A DNA stretch of 64,000 nucleotides from Candidatus Thorarchaeota archaeon (lineage in GTDB: Archaea; Asgardarchaeota; Thorarchaeia; Thorarchaeales; Thorarchaeaceae), in contig JACAEL010000026.1 of assembly GCA_013388835.1 (NCBI GenBank), positions 28,780 through 92,779 on the forward strand, written 5' to 3'. A model generated the notes under the pieces. That model was not told the origin of the DNA and ran no database searches. It was given only the letters and a program-made list of their open reading frames with translations. The position numbers and the translations under genes were made by a program. Positions 45,255-53,865 of this stretch are shown here, piece by piece. The number at the start of each line of letters is the position of its first letter. Within the stretch, counting starts at the first letter, position 1.

Positions 45255-46397
45255 TTGCCCGAAGATGAGATGGTCGTGACTCCCTGGGACGTGCGGGGAA
45301 AGATTGACTATGAACGGCTCATTGAGCAGTTCGGTACGCAGAGGATCGACGAGAATCTGAGGCAGCAGATCTACAAGCATACCGGCGAGCGGCACTTCAT
45401 GCTCGACCGCGAGCTTGTCTACTCTCACAGGGATGTCGACTGGCTTCTGAAGCAGTACGCAAAGGGCGAGAAGTTCGTCATCTACACAGGCCGCGGACCA
45501 AGCGGGCAAGTCCACCTCGGCCATCTGGTACCGTGGATGTTCACAAAGTGGCTTCAGGACCGTTTCAAGGTGCGTCTCTACTTCCAACTCACCAACGATG
45601 AGAAGTTCTGGTTCGATGAGGAACTGAAGTACGATGACGTGCACCGTTTCACAAGAGAGAACGCAATTGACCTGCTGGCCCTCGGCTTCAAGCCCGAATC
45701 CACCTACCTGATTGACGACATCCGGCACATAGATGTCCTGTACGAACTTGCCGTGCAGGTCGCAAAGAAGGTCACGTTCTCAACAGCACGCGCAGTCTAC
45801 GGGTTTGACAACAGCATGAACATCGGCGGCATCTTCTATCCAGCGCTGCAGGCCGTGCCCGCATTCCTCCACTCCTGGATCTACGGCCAGAACACCCCAT
45901 GCCTCATACCTTGTGCCATTGACCAAGACCCTCACTGGAGAGTCACCCGCGACGTCGCTGACAGACTCGGCTTCTACAAGCCCGCCTCCATACAGAACAA
46001 GTTCGTCCCAGGTCTCGGCGAGGGCGGCAAAATGTCCGCCTCTGACCCCATGTCCGCTATATTCACCACCGACTCACCCCGCCTCGCAAAAAAGAAGATA
46101 ATGAACGCCTTCACCGGCGGCCAGCCCTCCGCTGAAGAACAACGAAGACTCGGCGCCAACCCAGACGTCTGCTCCGTCTTCGCCTACTACAAGTTCGTCT
46201 TCGTACCCAGCGACCAAGAACTGGCAGCCATAGAGAAGCAGTGCCGAGGCGGTGAGATCCTATGCGGCGAGTGTAAGCAACGACTCCTTCCCATGGTCAC
46301 CAACTTCCTTGAACAACATCAGGCCGCAAGAGACGAGGTCCGCGACCGCGTTGACGAGTACTCCGCTGCACGCCTGCGAGATGAGATCCGTAGGTAG
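45255..46397 (+). CDS. trpS: Tryptophanyl-tRNA synthetase
   Basis: 380 residues of the archaeal/eukaryotic class I TrpRS type. The HIGH motif appears as HLGH (87-90) in GRGPSGQVHLGHLVPW and the KMSKS motif as KMSAS in GEGGKMSASDPM. IGGIFYPALQAVPAF and IPCAIDQDPHWRVTRDVA are also typical. The TTG at 45255 is supported by AGGAGGT six bases upstream; ATG 45270 is an alternative five codons later. A T-rich tract downstream probably ends the transcript. Confidence 0.95.
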   Translation: MPEDEMVVTPWDVRGKIDYERLIEQFGTQRIDENLRQQIYKHTGERHFMLDRELVYSHRDVDWLLKQYAKGEKFVIYTGRGPSGQVHLGHLVPWMFTKWLQDRFKVRLYFQLTNDEKFWFDEELKYDDVHRFTRENAIDLLALGFKPESTYLIDDIRHIDVLYELAVQVAKKVTFSTARAVYGFDNSMNIGGIFYPALQAVPAFLHSWIYGQNTPCLIPCAIDQDPHWRVTRDVADRLGFYKPASIQNKFVPGLGEGGKMSASDPMSAIFTTDSPRLAKKKIMNAFTGGQPSAEEQRRLGANPDVCSVFAYYKFVFVPSDQELAAIEKQCRGGEILCGECKQRLLPMVTNFLEQHQAARDEVRDRVDEYSAARLRDEIRR

Positions 46398-46492
46398 TAC
46401 TACCGTCACTGTGCTGGCTCGCACCACTCTCAGACCTCCACTACCGCCCACCGTGCGAGCCCAAGCACAAGCACACGCCATCATCTCCTGAC

Positions 46493-46503
46493 TTTCTTTT
46501 TTT
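46493..46503 (+). terminator. T-tract terminator of trpS
   Basis: TTTCTTTTTTT, about 95 bases after the trpS stop, matches the oligo-T signal used by archaeal RNA polymerase. No strong hairpin precedes it. Confidence 0.5.
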
Positions 46504-46600
46504 CGAAACGCCATGCATCACCGACGAGTTTCCAGACCTGCCTCCAAAAGCGACCACCATAATCCTTCTCTGGTAGAAATGAGCAAAAAAAAAACCTGCG

Positions 46601-46699
46601 GTTTCAATCAGACTAGAAGTAGGGTTGAGACCGCGCATCTGTCGTGCCTCCTCCTCGACCAGTAGCGCGTTCCAATCAGACTTGAAGTGGGGTTGCGAC
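46601..46699 (-). CRISPR. Two-repeat CRISPR-like remnant
   Basis: Two 31-base units, 46601-46631 and 46669-46699, differ at four positions and flank a 37-base unrelated spacer (46632-46668). Read on the minus strand, each repeat starts GTC(T/G)CAACCC and ends GATTG(A/G)AAC; GATTGAAAC is a common 3' end of archaeal CRISPR repeats. Spacer and repeat lengths fit a CRISPR array. No further unit is found 68 bases to either side and no cas gene is in the window, so this is a decayed or mini array, or a coincidental repeat pair. Confidence 0.55.
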
Positions 46700-46774
46700 A
46701 GGTATATGTCACCGTAATCCATAATAGAAGTGGGATGGGTGAGTAGGAGGCGAAAGACTCAGGAGAGTTCTGGA

Positions 46775-47803
46775 ATGGAGACCAAGTCTGATACAGCGGA
46801 CGTATTCAAGTGTCCGGTGTGCAATGGCAACGTACGAGTTGGTCCTGACGACGTGGTGATCACATGTACATACTGTGGTAGTACGACCACGGACCAGGGC
46901 AAGGCGATTGGGAGCCATCTGATGGAGCCGGCGCGTGACAGGGATGAGAGAGTGAAGGGGCTCCGAGACTTTCTCAGGGCGAACAAGGGTATGAACAATG
47001 GTCTAGACCAAGCGGCTGAGGTTGTTGAGAACACTCTGTTGTACGTGCCGGTCTGGACGTCACGTGTGAAGGCAGACAGTTGGTACAAGGGGTACACGAC
47101 TGTGCAGGTACCTGTACAGCGGACGAGGACTGTGAGGGATGCGAACGGTCACATGCGTACCGAAACATACACCACGTATGAGACCGGATACGTTCCTGTT
47201 CAGGATGAGATTCACACTGACACGGATGAGCGTCTTCTTGCGAGAAAGGGTGCGAGGTTCTATGGTCTGGAGGACTTTCTTGCGAAGGTGGACCTGAGGA
47301 AGACCGAGCCCTACAGTTTTGAGAAGATAAAGGACCTTGGGCCGACCATCCTGAATGCGGAGATTGGGCAGGAGGAGTACGAGAAGGCGATGCATGGCCG
47401 GGTGGCGGACCGACACAGGAACCAGGCCAAGTCGAAGGTGACGGAGTTATTCGACTGTAGGACAACCACTGAGGTTCGCGGGACGACCTATCTACAGGTG
47501 CCGTTTGCGCTTTTGCGTTACAAGTTTCAGGGTGCGCTGTACAAGTGTGCGGTGGATGGCAACACTGGGAAGGTGGTGCTTGGAGAGATACCGATTACGA
47601 AAGCCCAGCGGGTGATGTGGGCCTTCATTGGGCTGATAGGAATCACAATTGGCGGTGCGGGTGGCGAGTTCGCCTATCAAGGAATGATGAACGACATCGA
47701 TAGTATGTTGATAGGCGGGATTTTCGCAGCCCTATTGGGTGCGATAATGGCGCTGTTCGGAATGAGAGTGTTACTGATGACTCAGCGGGAGAAGAAGGGG
47801 TGA
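46775..47803 (+). CDS. Zinc-ribbon membrane protein A
   Basis: About 342 residues. A four-Cys zinc ribbon (FKCPVCNGNVRV, ITCTYCGSTTT) opens the protein, followed by a soluble mixed alpha/beta region of some 200 residues containing YVPVWTSRVKADSWYKGYTT and YLQVPFALLRYKFQGALYKCAVDG, and two membrane segments at the end (VMWAFIGLIGITIGGAG, MLIGGIFAALLGAIMALFGM). AGGAGAG precedes ATG 46775 by about eight bases. It is followed six bases later by a paralogue of the same design. Function unknown. Confidence 0.75.
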   Translation: METKSDTADVFKCPVCNGNVRVGPDDVVITCTYCGSTTTDQGKAIGSHLMEPARDRDERVKGLRDFLRANKGMNNGLDQAAEVVENTLLYVPVWTSRVKADSWYKGYTTVQVPVQRTRTVRDANGHMRTETYTTYETGYVPVQDEIHTDTDERLLARKGARFYGLEDFLAKVDLRKTEPYSFEKIKDLGPTILNAEIGQEEYEKAMHGRVADRHRNQAKSKVTELFDCRTTTEVRGTTYLQVPFALLRYKFQGALYKCAVDGNTGKVVLGEIPITKAQRVMWAFIGLIGITIGGAGGEFAYQGMMNDIDSMLIGGIFAALLGAIMALFGMRVLLMTQREKKG

Positions 47804-47809
47804 TATCAA

Positions 47810-48769
47810 GTGGCGAAGTGTGCGTTCTGTGATGCGAGTTTTGAGACCGGCCCTGGCGACATCCTGCTGGTATGCCCTTATTGTGGCACGGCCCAGACAG
47901 CCACCGGCGTGAAGTTCAAGGACCACTACATGATCAGAGTGCACTTCTCGGCCAGTGATGCTCAGAAGACACTCCTTGACTGGTGTTCGAAGCAGCTCGG
48001 TGCGCCTCAAGACCTATCTACCTCTGCCAAGTTCGTCAAGTCCGAGCTAATCTTCTATCCCTTCTGGATATCCCGAGTCGATGCCAGTTCACAGTACCAG
48101 GGCTTTGGCCGCGATGCGACGTTCCATGACGAGTGGCCTCAACGACGTGGCGCATACAAGAGGATCTCGTTCTTTGAGAAGCCCGAGTCTGGAAGTTTTG
48201 TACGACGACACGAGATCAGCATTCCCGGGTTCCCGGAGATTGACCCGGACATCAAGAACTTCCCCATCCCCACCAGAGCTAAGGAGTTCTTCAGTCATGC
48301 TCACGCGGAGGAACACAACGGGAAGGTGCTTCACAGCAAGATTGGTGAGGACGAAGCCAAGGCAACTGCAAAGAAGATCGCCTTCGACAACCAGACTGCG
48401 CTCATAATGAGTGAGGTTGTCAAGGTCTCGTCGAGGAGCGACAAGATTGATGTCGGGGAGACCTTCCTGATTCATGTTCCCATCTGGGAGATGGAGTATC
48501 GGTACGGCAATGGCAAGTACAAGGCGTCCGTCTCTGCTGCTACCGGATACGTCATAGAGAGCAAGTATCCTCGCTCCAAGAGCTTCAGAGCGATGGGCAT
48601 AGGATTCGGCTGCCTGTCAGCTCTCGTGGGCATCGGTCTGCTCTTCCTTGCCTATCAGTTGGAGGTGTTAGTTGGAGGAGGCTATGTTGCAGGCTCGCTC
48701 CTGCTCATCATTGGGCTTGCGTTCTTGTACAAGGGTCTTTCGAGGAAAGAGGCAAAGGAGAAAATCTAG
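47810..48769 (+). CDS. Zinc-ribbon membrane protein B, paralogue of the upstream gene
   Basis: 319 residues with the same plan as its neighbour: zinc ribbon (KCAFCDASFE, LVCPYCGTAQTA), a soluble region with LIFYPFWISRVDASSQYQGFG and FLIHVPIWEMEYRYGNGKYKASVSAATG, and two C-terminal membrane segments. The shared phrase of a Tyr-Pro-Phe/Val-Trp turn followed by S-R-V and Y-x-G marks the homologous core. It starts with GTG six bases after the upstream stop, so both are one operon and perhaps a heteromeric complex. It ends at a hairpin plus pyrimidine tract. Confidence 0.75.
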   Translation: MAKCAFCDASFETGPGDILLVCPYCGTAQTATGVKFKDHYMIRVHFSASDAQKTLLDWCSKQLGAPQDLSTSAKFVKSELIFYPFWISRVDASSQYQGFGRDATFHDEWPQRRGAYKRISFFEKPESGSFVRRHEISIPGFPEIDPDIKNFPIPTRAKEFFSHAHAEEHNGKVLHSKIGEDEAKATAKKIAFDNQTALIMSEVVKVSSRSDKIDVGETFLIHVPIWEMEYRYGNGKYKASVSAATGYVIESKYPRSKSFRAMGIGFGCLSALVGIGLLFLAYQLEVLVGGGYVAGSLLLIIGLAFLYKGLSRKEAKEKI

Positions 48770-48771
48770 GC

Positions 48772-48830
48772 GGGAACTAGAGCGTTCCCCCCTTTCCTCT
48801 TCTCTTTCTTCTTTTTCTTCTCAGCTCTTC
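48772..48830 (+). terminator. Terminator of the zinc-ribbon operon
   Basis: GGGAAC (48772-48777) and GTTCCC (48784-48789) make a short hairpin directly after the stop, followed by about 40 bases of almost pure T and C with several T-runs. Confidence 0.7.
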
Positions 48831-48865
48831 TATTTACTGAGCAGCAAGCATCTCAACCGAACGCA

Positions 48866-49060
48866 CACCGTTCATTCTTAGCTGGACAGAGTTGGACACA
48901 GGAGTCTTGTCACTCCCAGGATACGGCACTGGGGTCACTCCTCGAGGTTTCATGAGGTGTCTAACCGACCTCGAGCTCTCAGCTCCCGCACGGAGGTGTA
49001 TAGCATCACGCAGCGATGTCCAAAATCGTCCAACTTCTGGGCAGCTGCTGCTAACCCCTC
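48866..49060 (-). repeat. Dispersed ~190-bp element, copy C
   Basis: Full-length copy from CACCGTTCATTCTTAG to GCAGCTGCTGCTAACCCC. On the minus strand it begins with GGTTAG, and that TAG is the stop codon of the Nre gene, which therefore overlaps the element by about ten bases. The central stem is CTCGAGGT with ACCTCGAG; the second hairpin is weakened here. It sits between two convergent genes. Confidence 0.88.
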
Positions 49061-50322
49061 AGTCGACTCTGCAGGTCCATTTGGCTGGTCCAACACTCTA
49101 GAGGAGGTGTGAGAAGGCCTTTCAGAGCTTCCAGAGCCTCGCCTGCAGAGTCCATGACCATTGGCTCACTGTTGGTGGCGTCCGCGACAGCTGCTCTCGT
49201 AATCCAAGGTGACAGCATCGAGTTCTCTGCTGCATTGGCAGAATGGAATATGACGACATGTCTTCTCACCTTCTCCCTGAGCAGTGCACGGTATGCGCCA
49301 AACCTTGCATAGGCTGCGCATAGTGTGGTCTTGGGGTCTGAGTTGGGCGACGAAGTGGAGTCCATGCTCTGAGCAGTGGACCGGCCTTGTGATGAGAACT
49401 CCATTCGGAGGTAGTCGACCTTCGGACCGCCTGGCCACGAGAACATGACAAGCCTCTCGCCGAGCGCACTGCCGGTCTGGATACTGAAGGAGTCGGTTGT
49501 GGGAGCCTCATTCAGTTCGCTGATCGCACGGGTTGTGAATGCGTCGATGACCGCTCTGTAGGCACCTCTGAGAGGTACGAGTCGGCGACTGGATAGTCGG
49601 CCGAGGAGTCCCACGGCAAACATACGTGCGACCTGGTCGAGCGAGTAGTCATATTCGAAGAGCTGCCACACGGCTTCTGAAGCTGGTATGTCGCGTTCTG
49701 ATAGTCTGCTGGCAACTCTGCTGATCTCAGGTTCCGAGAGGAGTTCAAACGAACGGGTGTGTATCAGCGGTCCGGCGGGCAGGAGACCGAAGGAGGGTTC
49801 GAGGGTGCGTGGAGGCAGTGCAGATACCTCCACGCGTAGGGCCATAGGTGTGACGGACAGCGCGACTGTCTGTAGGACTCTGATGATGCTCTCTGGTTCT
49901 AGATCTCGAGCATTCACGGGTAGAACGAATCGATACAGGTTCCTGCGCATTGCAGCGATGGCTTCTCTATCCAGACCTCCCCACGAGTCACAGTGGTCGT
50001 AGACGGCCAGGTGCTCGTGGGCAGCGGTGCTGGCGAGCACCCCGGCGAGGAGTGTGGGGTATTTGGCAGACTCAACGACCAGTCCGGGAGGAGTGAAAAC
50101 GGTCATGGGTCTCTGGTATGCCACAGGCTCCAGAGAGGCCTGGGTGGAGACAACCTGACTTGCTGCCGTTGTTATGACCCCCGATGTTATGCAATCAACC
50201 CTACTGGGTGTTCTCGGGCTAAGTCCGTATCTTGATGCGAGAGTGCACTCGCGTGTATGATGGGGGCTGGGAGAGAGATGGCCGAGACTATTCGGTGGTC
50301 TGTGAATCCTTGTCGTTGTCAT
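49051..50322 (-). CDS. Nre family (NreA/NreB-like) DNA repair protein
   Basis: 423 residues matching the archaeal Nre family (DUF650/DUF651): a TPPGLVVESAKYPTLLAG segment in place of the usual FVGRYGYP box, RLSERDIPASEAVWQLFEYDYSLDQVARM, LLGRLSSRRLVPLRGAYRAVIDAF, and ARFGAYRALLREKVRRHVVIFHSA. In halophiles and methanogens Nre proteins take part in DNA damage repair and bind PCNA. The C-terminus QMDLQSRLRG resembles a weak PCNA-interacting box (Q-x-x-L-x-x-x-L). The N-terminal zinc finger seen in many members is missing (only two Cys). The final GGT TAG comes from repeat copy C. Confidence 0.72.
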   Translation of the reverse strand: MTTTRIHRPPNSLGHLSPSPHHTRECTLASRYGLSPRTPSRVDCITSGVITTAASQVVSTQASLEPVAYQRPMTVFTPPGLVVESAKYPTLLAGVLASTAAHEHLAVYDHCDSWGGLDREAIAAMRRNLYRFVLPVNARDLEPESIIRVLQTVALSVTPMALRVEVSALPPRTLEPSFGLLPAGPLIHTRSFELLSEPEISRVASRLSERDIPASEAVWQLFEYDYSLDQVARMFAVGLLGRLSSRRLVPLRGAYRAVIDAFTTRAISELNEAPTTDSFSIQTGSALGERLVMFSWPGGPKVDYLRMEFSSQGRSTAQSMDSTSSPNSDPKTTLCAAYARFGAYRALLREKVRRHVVIFHSANAAENSMLSPWITRAAVADATNSEPMVMDSAGEALEALKGLLTPPLECWTSQMDLQSRLRG

Positions 50323-50455
50323 CGTCGCAGACTATCGTCAGTCCTCACAAAGCGCCCGCACATGCAGACTGGTCACAGAGGCTGCGGTACGAAGTGGAGC
50401 AAGAGTAATATTCGCCACGCTGCAGTCCGAATGACGAGGCCAAGGAGAGGACGAC

Positions 50456-52069
50456 TTGGAAGACCAGACATGTCTGGAGCAGCAGACATCCCCTGCCATG
50501 ATGTTGCATGCAATGGTGTCACGGCTACGTGTCAGTCTCATCGCATTGCAACAGAGGAATGGTCGCAACGGCTTTCTCCTCCTGTGTGCTATTGTGGTGA
50601 CTCTCTCATCCTCTGCACACTACCTTCTCACAATGATGAAGTGGACTGCTCCGGGCTTTGCACTGGATGACTCATGGATACACCTGAACTACGCTCGCAC
50701 AATCTACGATGGCATTCCCTTCGAATACTCGCCCGGTTATCCCTCGACCGGATCAACCTCGCCGCTGTGGTCCCTGATCCTCTCGGCACTCTTCTTGGTC
50801 ACGTATGACCCTTCAGCCATCGTAGTTGGCACGCTAGCCATCGCCACATCCTTCTACTGCGCCACTTCACTGCTGGTCGGTCTCATTGTGTATGAACACA
50901 CTCGCAGGACTCTCTTTGCGTCCCTCTCGATTCTGACCTATGTCCTTGTACCGAAGAACACATGGCTAATGCTCTCCGGGATGGAGACTCCTCTCTTCAT
51001 GACAACTGTTCTGTTGGGGCTGCTTCTCCTGCACAAGAACGAGCCGAAATACGACATTCCCCTCGGTGTGGTTCTGGGACTGGCATACCTATCGCGACCA
51101 GAAGGGGTCCTGTTGATGGTACTCTTCCCTCTCAGAGTCATCGCCGTCTTCAAGACGCGCCAGCTCAGCACGAGGCGACTCGTGACGCTCCTTGCAATCC
51201 CGTTCCTTGCACTTGCGGTGGCTGCGCCTTGGATACTTCACTGTCTGCATGTCACAGGACTTCCTCTACCCGACACGGTCTATGCCAAGGCGCATGTAGT
51301 GATGCCAGCCGAGTACGAGCTCTGGGCCTCATGGTGGCTCTTTTGGTTTTGCACCATGCCCTTTCTCATCCTTGGCTTCATCTCGGGACCCGCTCTAGTC
51401 ATCAAGGGCAGACCGCATGTGTGGCTCTATGCGATTCTCCTCTTCATCCTCTATGCCCTGACCACACCATTTCACGCACTCATAAACAACTCCCGATATC
51501 TGGTACCCATCTTCACGCTCATGATGGTTTCCGCAGTCATTGCTCTCACACTGGCGGTTGGTAGGTTGTGGAAGCATGCGGCATACAACCGGGAGCGAGA
51601 TGCCGTGGTCGTCGCAATGACAGTACTGCTCCTGATAGTCCCCATTCTGCCTGAGTACTCGTTTCAGGCGGACCTCTACGGCAACTCCGTGAAGAACATA
51701 AACGAGCAGCAAGTACACATAGGATACTGGCTGAAAGATAACACTCCTGCCGACGCAGTCCTTGCCATACATGATGCAGGAGCACTCAGATTCATCTCTG
51801 GGAGATCGGTCATAGACCTTGCGGGTCTGGTGAGCCCGGACATACTCCACGGCAACATGACTGATGACCAGAAGATCAGGTATCTCAGAGACCATGGCTG
51901 TGACTACTTTGTGTTCTTTGACGAGCTCTTTCAGTACTGGGCCTACCGACTTGAAGGCGGATATGAGAAGCTCTACACAGTCCATCTGACAGACAACGTG
52001 ATCTCGGGGCGGGACACAATGTCAGTCTGGCACATTGACTGGGACTTGACTGCGTACAGAGGTACTTGA
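50456..52069 (+). CDS. GT-C type membrane glycosyltransferase (ArnT/PMT-like)
   Basis: 537 residues with about 11 membrane segments. The first outer loop holds the GT-C acidic motif in FALDDSWIHLNYARTIYDG, and a second conserved loop has SPGYPSTGSTSPLWSLIL. Such enzymes use polyprenyl-phosphate sugars to glycosylate lipids or proteins at the outer face of the membrane; a link to surface-protein glycosylation is likely (the window encodes a sequon-rich surface protein). TTG 50456 is favoured by AAGGAGAGG just upstream; ATG 50498 is an alternative. The soluble C-terminus includes YWLKDNTPADAVLAIHDAGALRFISGR. Confidence 0.83.
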   Translation: MEDQTCLEQQTSPAMMLHAMVSRLRVSLIALQQRNGRNGFLLLCAIVVTLSSSAHYLLTMMKWTAPGFALDDSWIHLNYARTIYDGIPFEYSPGYPSTGSTSPLWSLILSALFLVTYDPSAIVVGTLAIATSFYCATSLLVGLIVYEHTRRTLFASLSILTYVLVPKNTWLMLSGMETPLFMTTVLLGLLLLHKNEPKYDIPLGVVLGLAYLSRPEGVLLMVLFPLRVIAVFKTRQLSTRRLVTLLAIPFLALAVAAPWILHCLHVTGLPLPDTVYAKAHVVMPAEYELWASWWLFWFCTMPFLILGFISGPALVIKGRPHVWLYAILLFILYALTTPFHALINNSRYLVPIFTLMMVSAVIALTLAVGRLWKHAAYNRERDAVVVAMTVLLLIVPILPEYSFQADLYGNSVKNINEQQVHIGYWLKDNTPADAVLAIHDAGALRFISGRSVIDLAGLVSPDILHGNMTDDQKIRYLRDHGCDYFVFFDELFQYWAYRLEGGYEKLYTVHLTDNVISGRDTMSVWHIDWDLTAYRGT

Positions 52070-52123
52070 GACTCTCCGGCAGCAGTTTTAAGCAACTACG
52101 CAGTGAGAGAAGTCGAGAGAACA

Positions 52124-52579
52124 ATGGCCGAAGTGAAGTCACAGATAGAGGACTACCTTTCCCTCATGAAGATGAAGTACACTTGGGATGAGAAGGCAGG
52201 TGCGTTTCAGCTTCTGTTCACAGAGAGGAAGGATGCAAGACCCGTAAGCCCCTCGGACATGGAGCAGAAGGACACATTCAGATATGTGGTCACGGTCAAG
52301 CCTTTCGGCAAGTGGGTTCAGATACGGGCGGATGTGTATCCCCTCGAAATGATTCCTCAGGAGAAGCTCGCTCAGGTACTCATGGACCTTCTCACCGCCA
52401 ACTTGAAGTATCCGGAGGTCTGCTTCGACTTGGACCAGGAGAGAGGCATCATTGGCACTTCTCAAGAGATGATGACACAGGGTCTCAACTTCGACGGCTT
52501 CAGAGAGGAGTTCTTCGCAGTGCCTTGGGCGGTGAAGAGATTCTGGGCCGAGATTGCCCCCAAGCACGGGCTCAGCTGA
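52124..52579 (+). CDS. YbjN/secretion-chaperone-like small protein
   Basis: About 151 residues with the beta-alpha layout seen in YbjN and type III chaperone folds: an opening helix (IEDYLSLMKMKYTW), several strands (AFQLLFTER, FRYVVTVKPFGKWVQIRADVY), a helix (KLAQVLMDLLTANLKYPEVCF) and a closing region. Family assignment is tentative. ATG 52124 is chosen; a TATA-like GTTTTAAGC (about 52084-52092) sits about 35 bases upstream. It overlaps the convergent AlaX gene by eight bases. Confidence 0.6.
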   Translation: MAEVKSQIEDYLSLMKMKYTWDEKAGAFQLLFTERKDARPVSPSDMEQKDTFRYVVTVKPFGKWVQIRADVYPLEMIPQEKLAQVLMDLLTANLKYPEVCFDLDQERGIIGTSQEMMTQGLNFDGFREEFFAVPWAVKRFWAEIAPKHGLS

Positions 52580-53786
52580 CTCTGGCCAGCTCGACCAGTC
52601 TGTCTCTAGCGAGTCTGATGATTCTGTCATAGAGTGCCGTCGGGTCCGTCACGTTGACGAACCCGCCCGTGAAGACCTCTCCGCCGCCGCCCTTCCCCCC
52701 TGAGGTGACCACAATCTCTTTCATTATCTCCGCTGCTGGAACTGGCAGCTCATTGCCAATCGCGATGATACTGGACTTGACCCCGGGTATGAATAGTAGG
52801 AGTAGATACGGGCCTTCGATGGGTATGCGGTCTACGAGGTGCCGGAGTCTCCCCGGCTCGAACCCGGGCAGACACTCGTGTGCAAACATGACCCCTCCTA
52901 CTGGTTCGAAGTGCAGTGACCGGACCAGCATCTCCTGACACTTGTCCAGCAGAAGCGCATACTGCTCACTGAGGGTCTTGGCCTTGTCGAGCACAGGACC
53001 CAGCTGGGCGTACTCGATGGGGTGGGTGTGCCGACGGATGAGGACCGTGTTGAAGAGACGCGAGGTCTCTGCGATTGCCCTTGCGCCCGTCACAAACTCG
53101 ACTCGCAGGCTGCCTCCGTCTTCACTTACATCTACAACCTTGAAGTGGCCTATGTCTCCGGTGTGGAGGACGTGAGTGCCTGAGCATGCCGAACTGTCAA
53201 AGTCGCCAAAAGACACCACTCGGATACGATCATGTTTCTGTGTGACTCCCTCCCTTGCTCTTACATCGCTACGCACCTCTCCGGGAGCAACCACAGCCGT
53301 GCTCGTCTGGATGTCCTCAAGAATCAGGTTCTGCACCATACCTTCGGCCTTGATGACATCCTCGACTGTCAGTCCTGGAGCTGACACATCTACTGTCCCA
53401 TGTTCTCCATCAATCCATATGTATCCAAGTCTCACCTGAGGCCGAATCCTCTTCAGAGAGGCCACAAAGAGGTGTTCGCTACTGTGGTTGCGCATCATTG
53501 CTCGCCTCCAACCCATGTCTATCTCAAGCAACCACCTCGTTCCAGCAGGTACGTCCTCCTCGGTGACGAGGCAGACCTTCCCGTCGGAGTCCACCGTGTT
53601 CACAAACGGAATGTTGCGAGTTCCAATGACGAGGACACCCCTGTCTCCTGCCTGCCCACCACCCTCAGGTCTCACTACTGCTTCCAGAATCTGAACCTGA
53701 TACTGTCGGTCAGCCCTCTCTGAACCGGAGATGGTCACCTCAAAACGACTCTCGAGAGGACTTGTCCAGTAGGGCGGTAGTGACAT
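52572..53786 (-). CDS. alaX: AlaX-like alanyl-tRNA editing protein with DHHA1-like domain
   Basis: About 404 residues related to the editing half of alanyl-tRNA synthetase. The four zinc ligands are visible as HSSEH (H101, H105) and CSGTH (C201, H205). A coiled region (KTLSEQYALLLDKCQEMLV) leads to a C-terminal DHHA1-like domain with SGGKGGGGEVFTGG. The enzyme should hydrolyse Ser- or Gly-charged tRNA-Ala in trans. ATG 53786 is chosen, with a TATA-like TTTTATCG (complement of 53809-53816) 23-30 bases upstream; the frame stays open to 53915 but that part overlaps the divergent gene. Confidence 0.88.
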   Translation of the reverse strand: MSLPPYWTSPLESRFEVTISGSERADRQYQVQILEAVVRPEGGGQAGDRGVLVIGTRNIPFVNTVDSDGKVCLVTEEDVPAGTRWLLEIDMGWRRAMMRNHSSEHLFVASLKRIRPQVRLGYIWIDGEHGTVDVSAPGLTVEDVIKAEGMVQNLILEDIQTSTAVVAPGEVRSDVRAREGVTQKHDRIRVVSFGDFDSSACSGTHVLHTGDIGHFKVVDVSEDGGSLRVEFVTGARAIAETSRLFNTVLIRRHTHPIEYAQLGPVLDKAKTLSEQYALLLDKCQEMLVRSLHFEPVGGVMFAHECLPGFEPGRLRHLVDRIPIEGPYLLLLFIPGVKSSIIAIGNELPVPAAEIMKEIVVTSGGKGGGGEVFTGGFVNVTDPTALYDRIIRLARDRLVELARVS

Positions 53787-53865
53787 GGAGCTCACCTTGG
53801 CCGAAAGCGATAAAACACGCTGACTTTGTCCTATTCTAACTTGTCGGAAACTGGAGTGAAGCCGC

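Larger units (their letters stand above)
46398..46774. other. Interval holding a T-tract terminator and CRISPR-like repeats
   Basis: No credible gene. After trpS there is a T-rich run, then an A-run (about 46585-46594), the two CRISPR-like repeats at 46601-46699, and a TATA-like CCATAATAG (46719-46727) that probably drives the zinc-ribbon gene. Confidence 0.5.

Noticed and set aside
45087..45728. 213-codon minus-strand frame across the start of trpS
   Set aside because: It is the antisense shadow of the TrpRS coding region, rich in Leu and Val with no recognisable motif.
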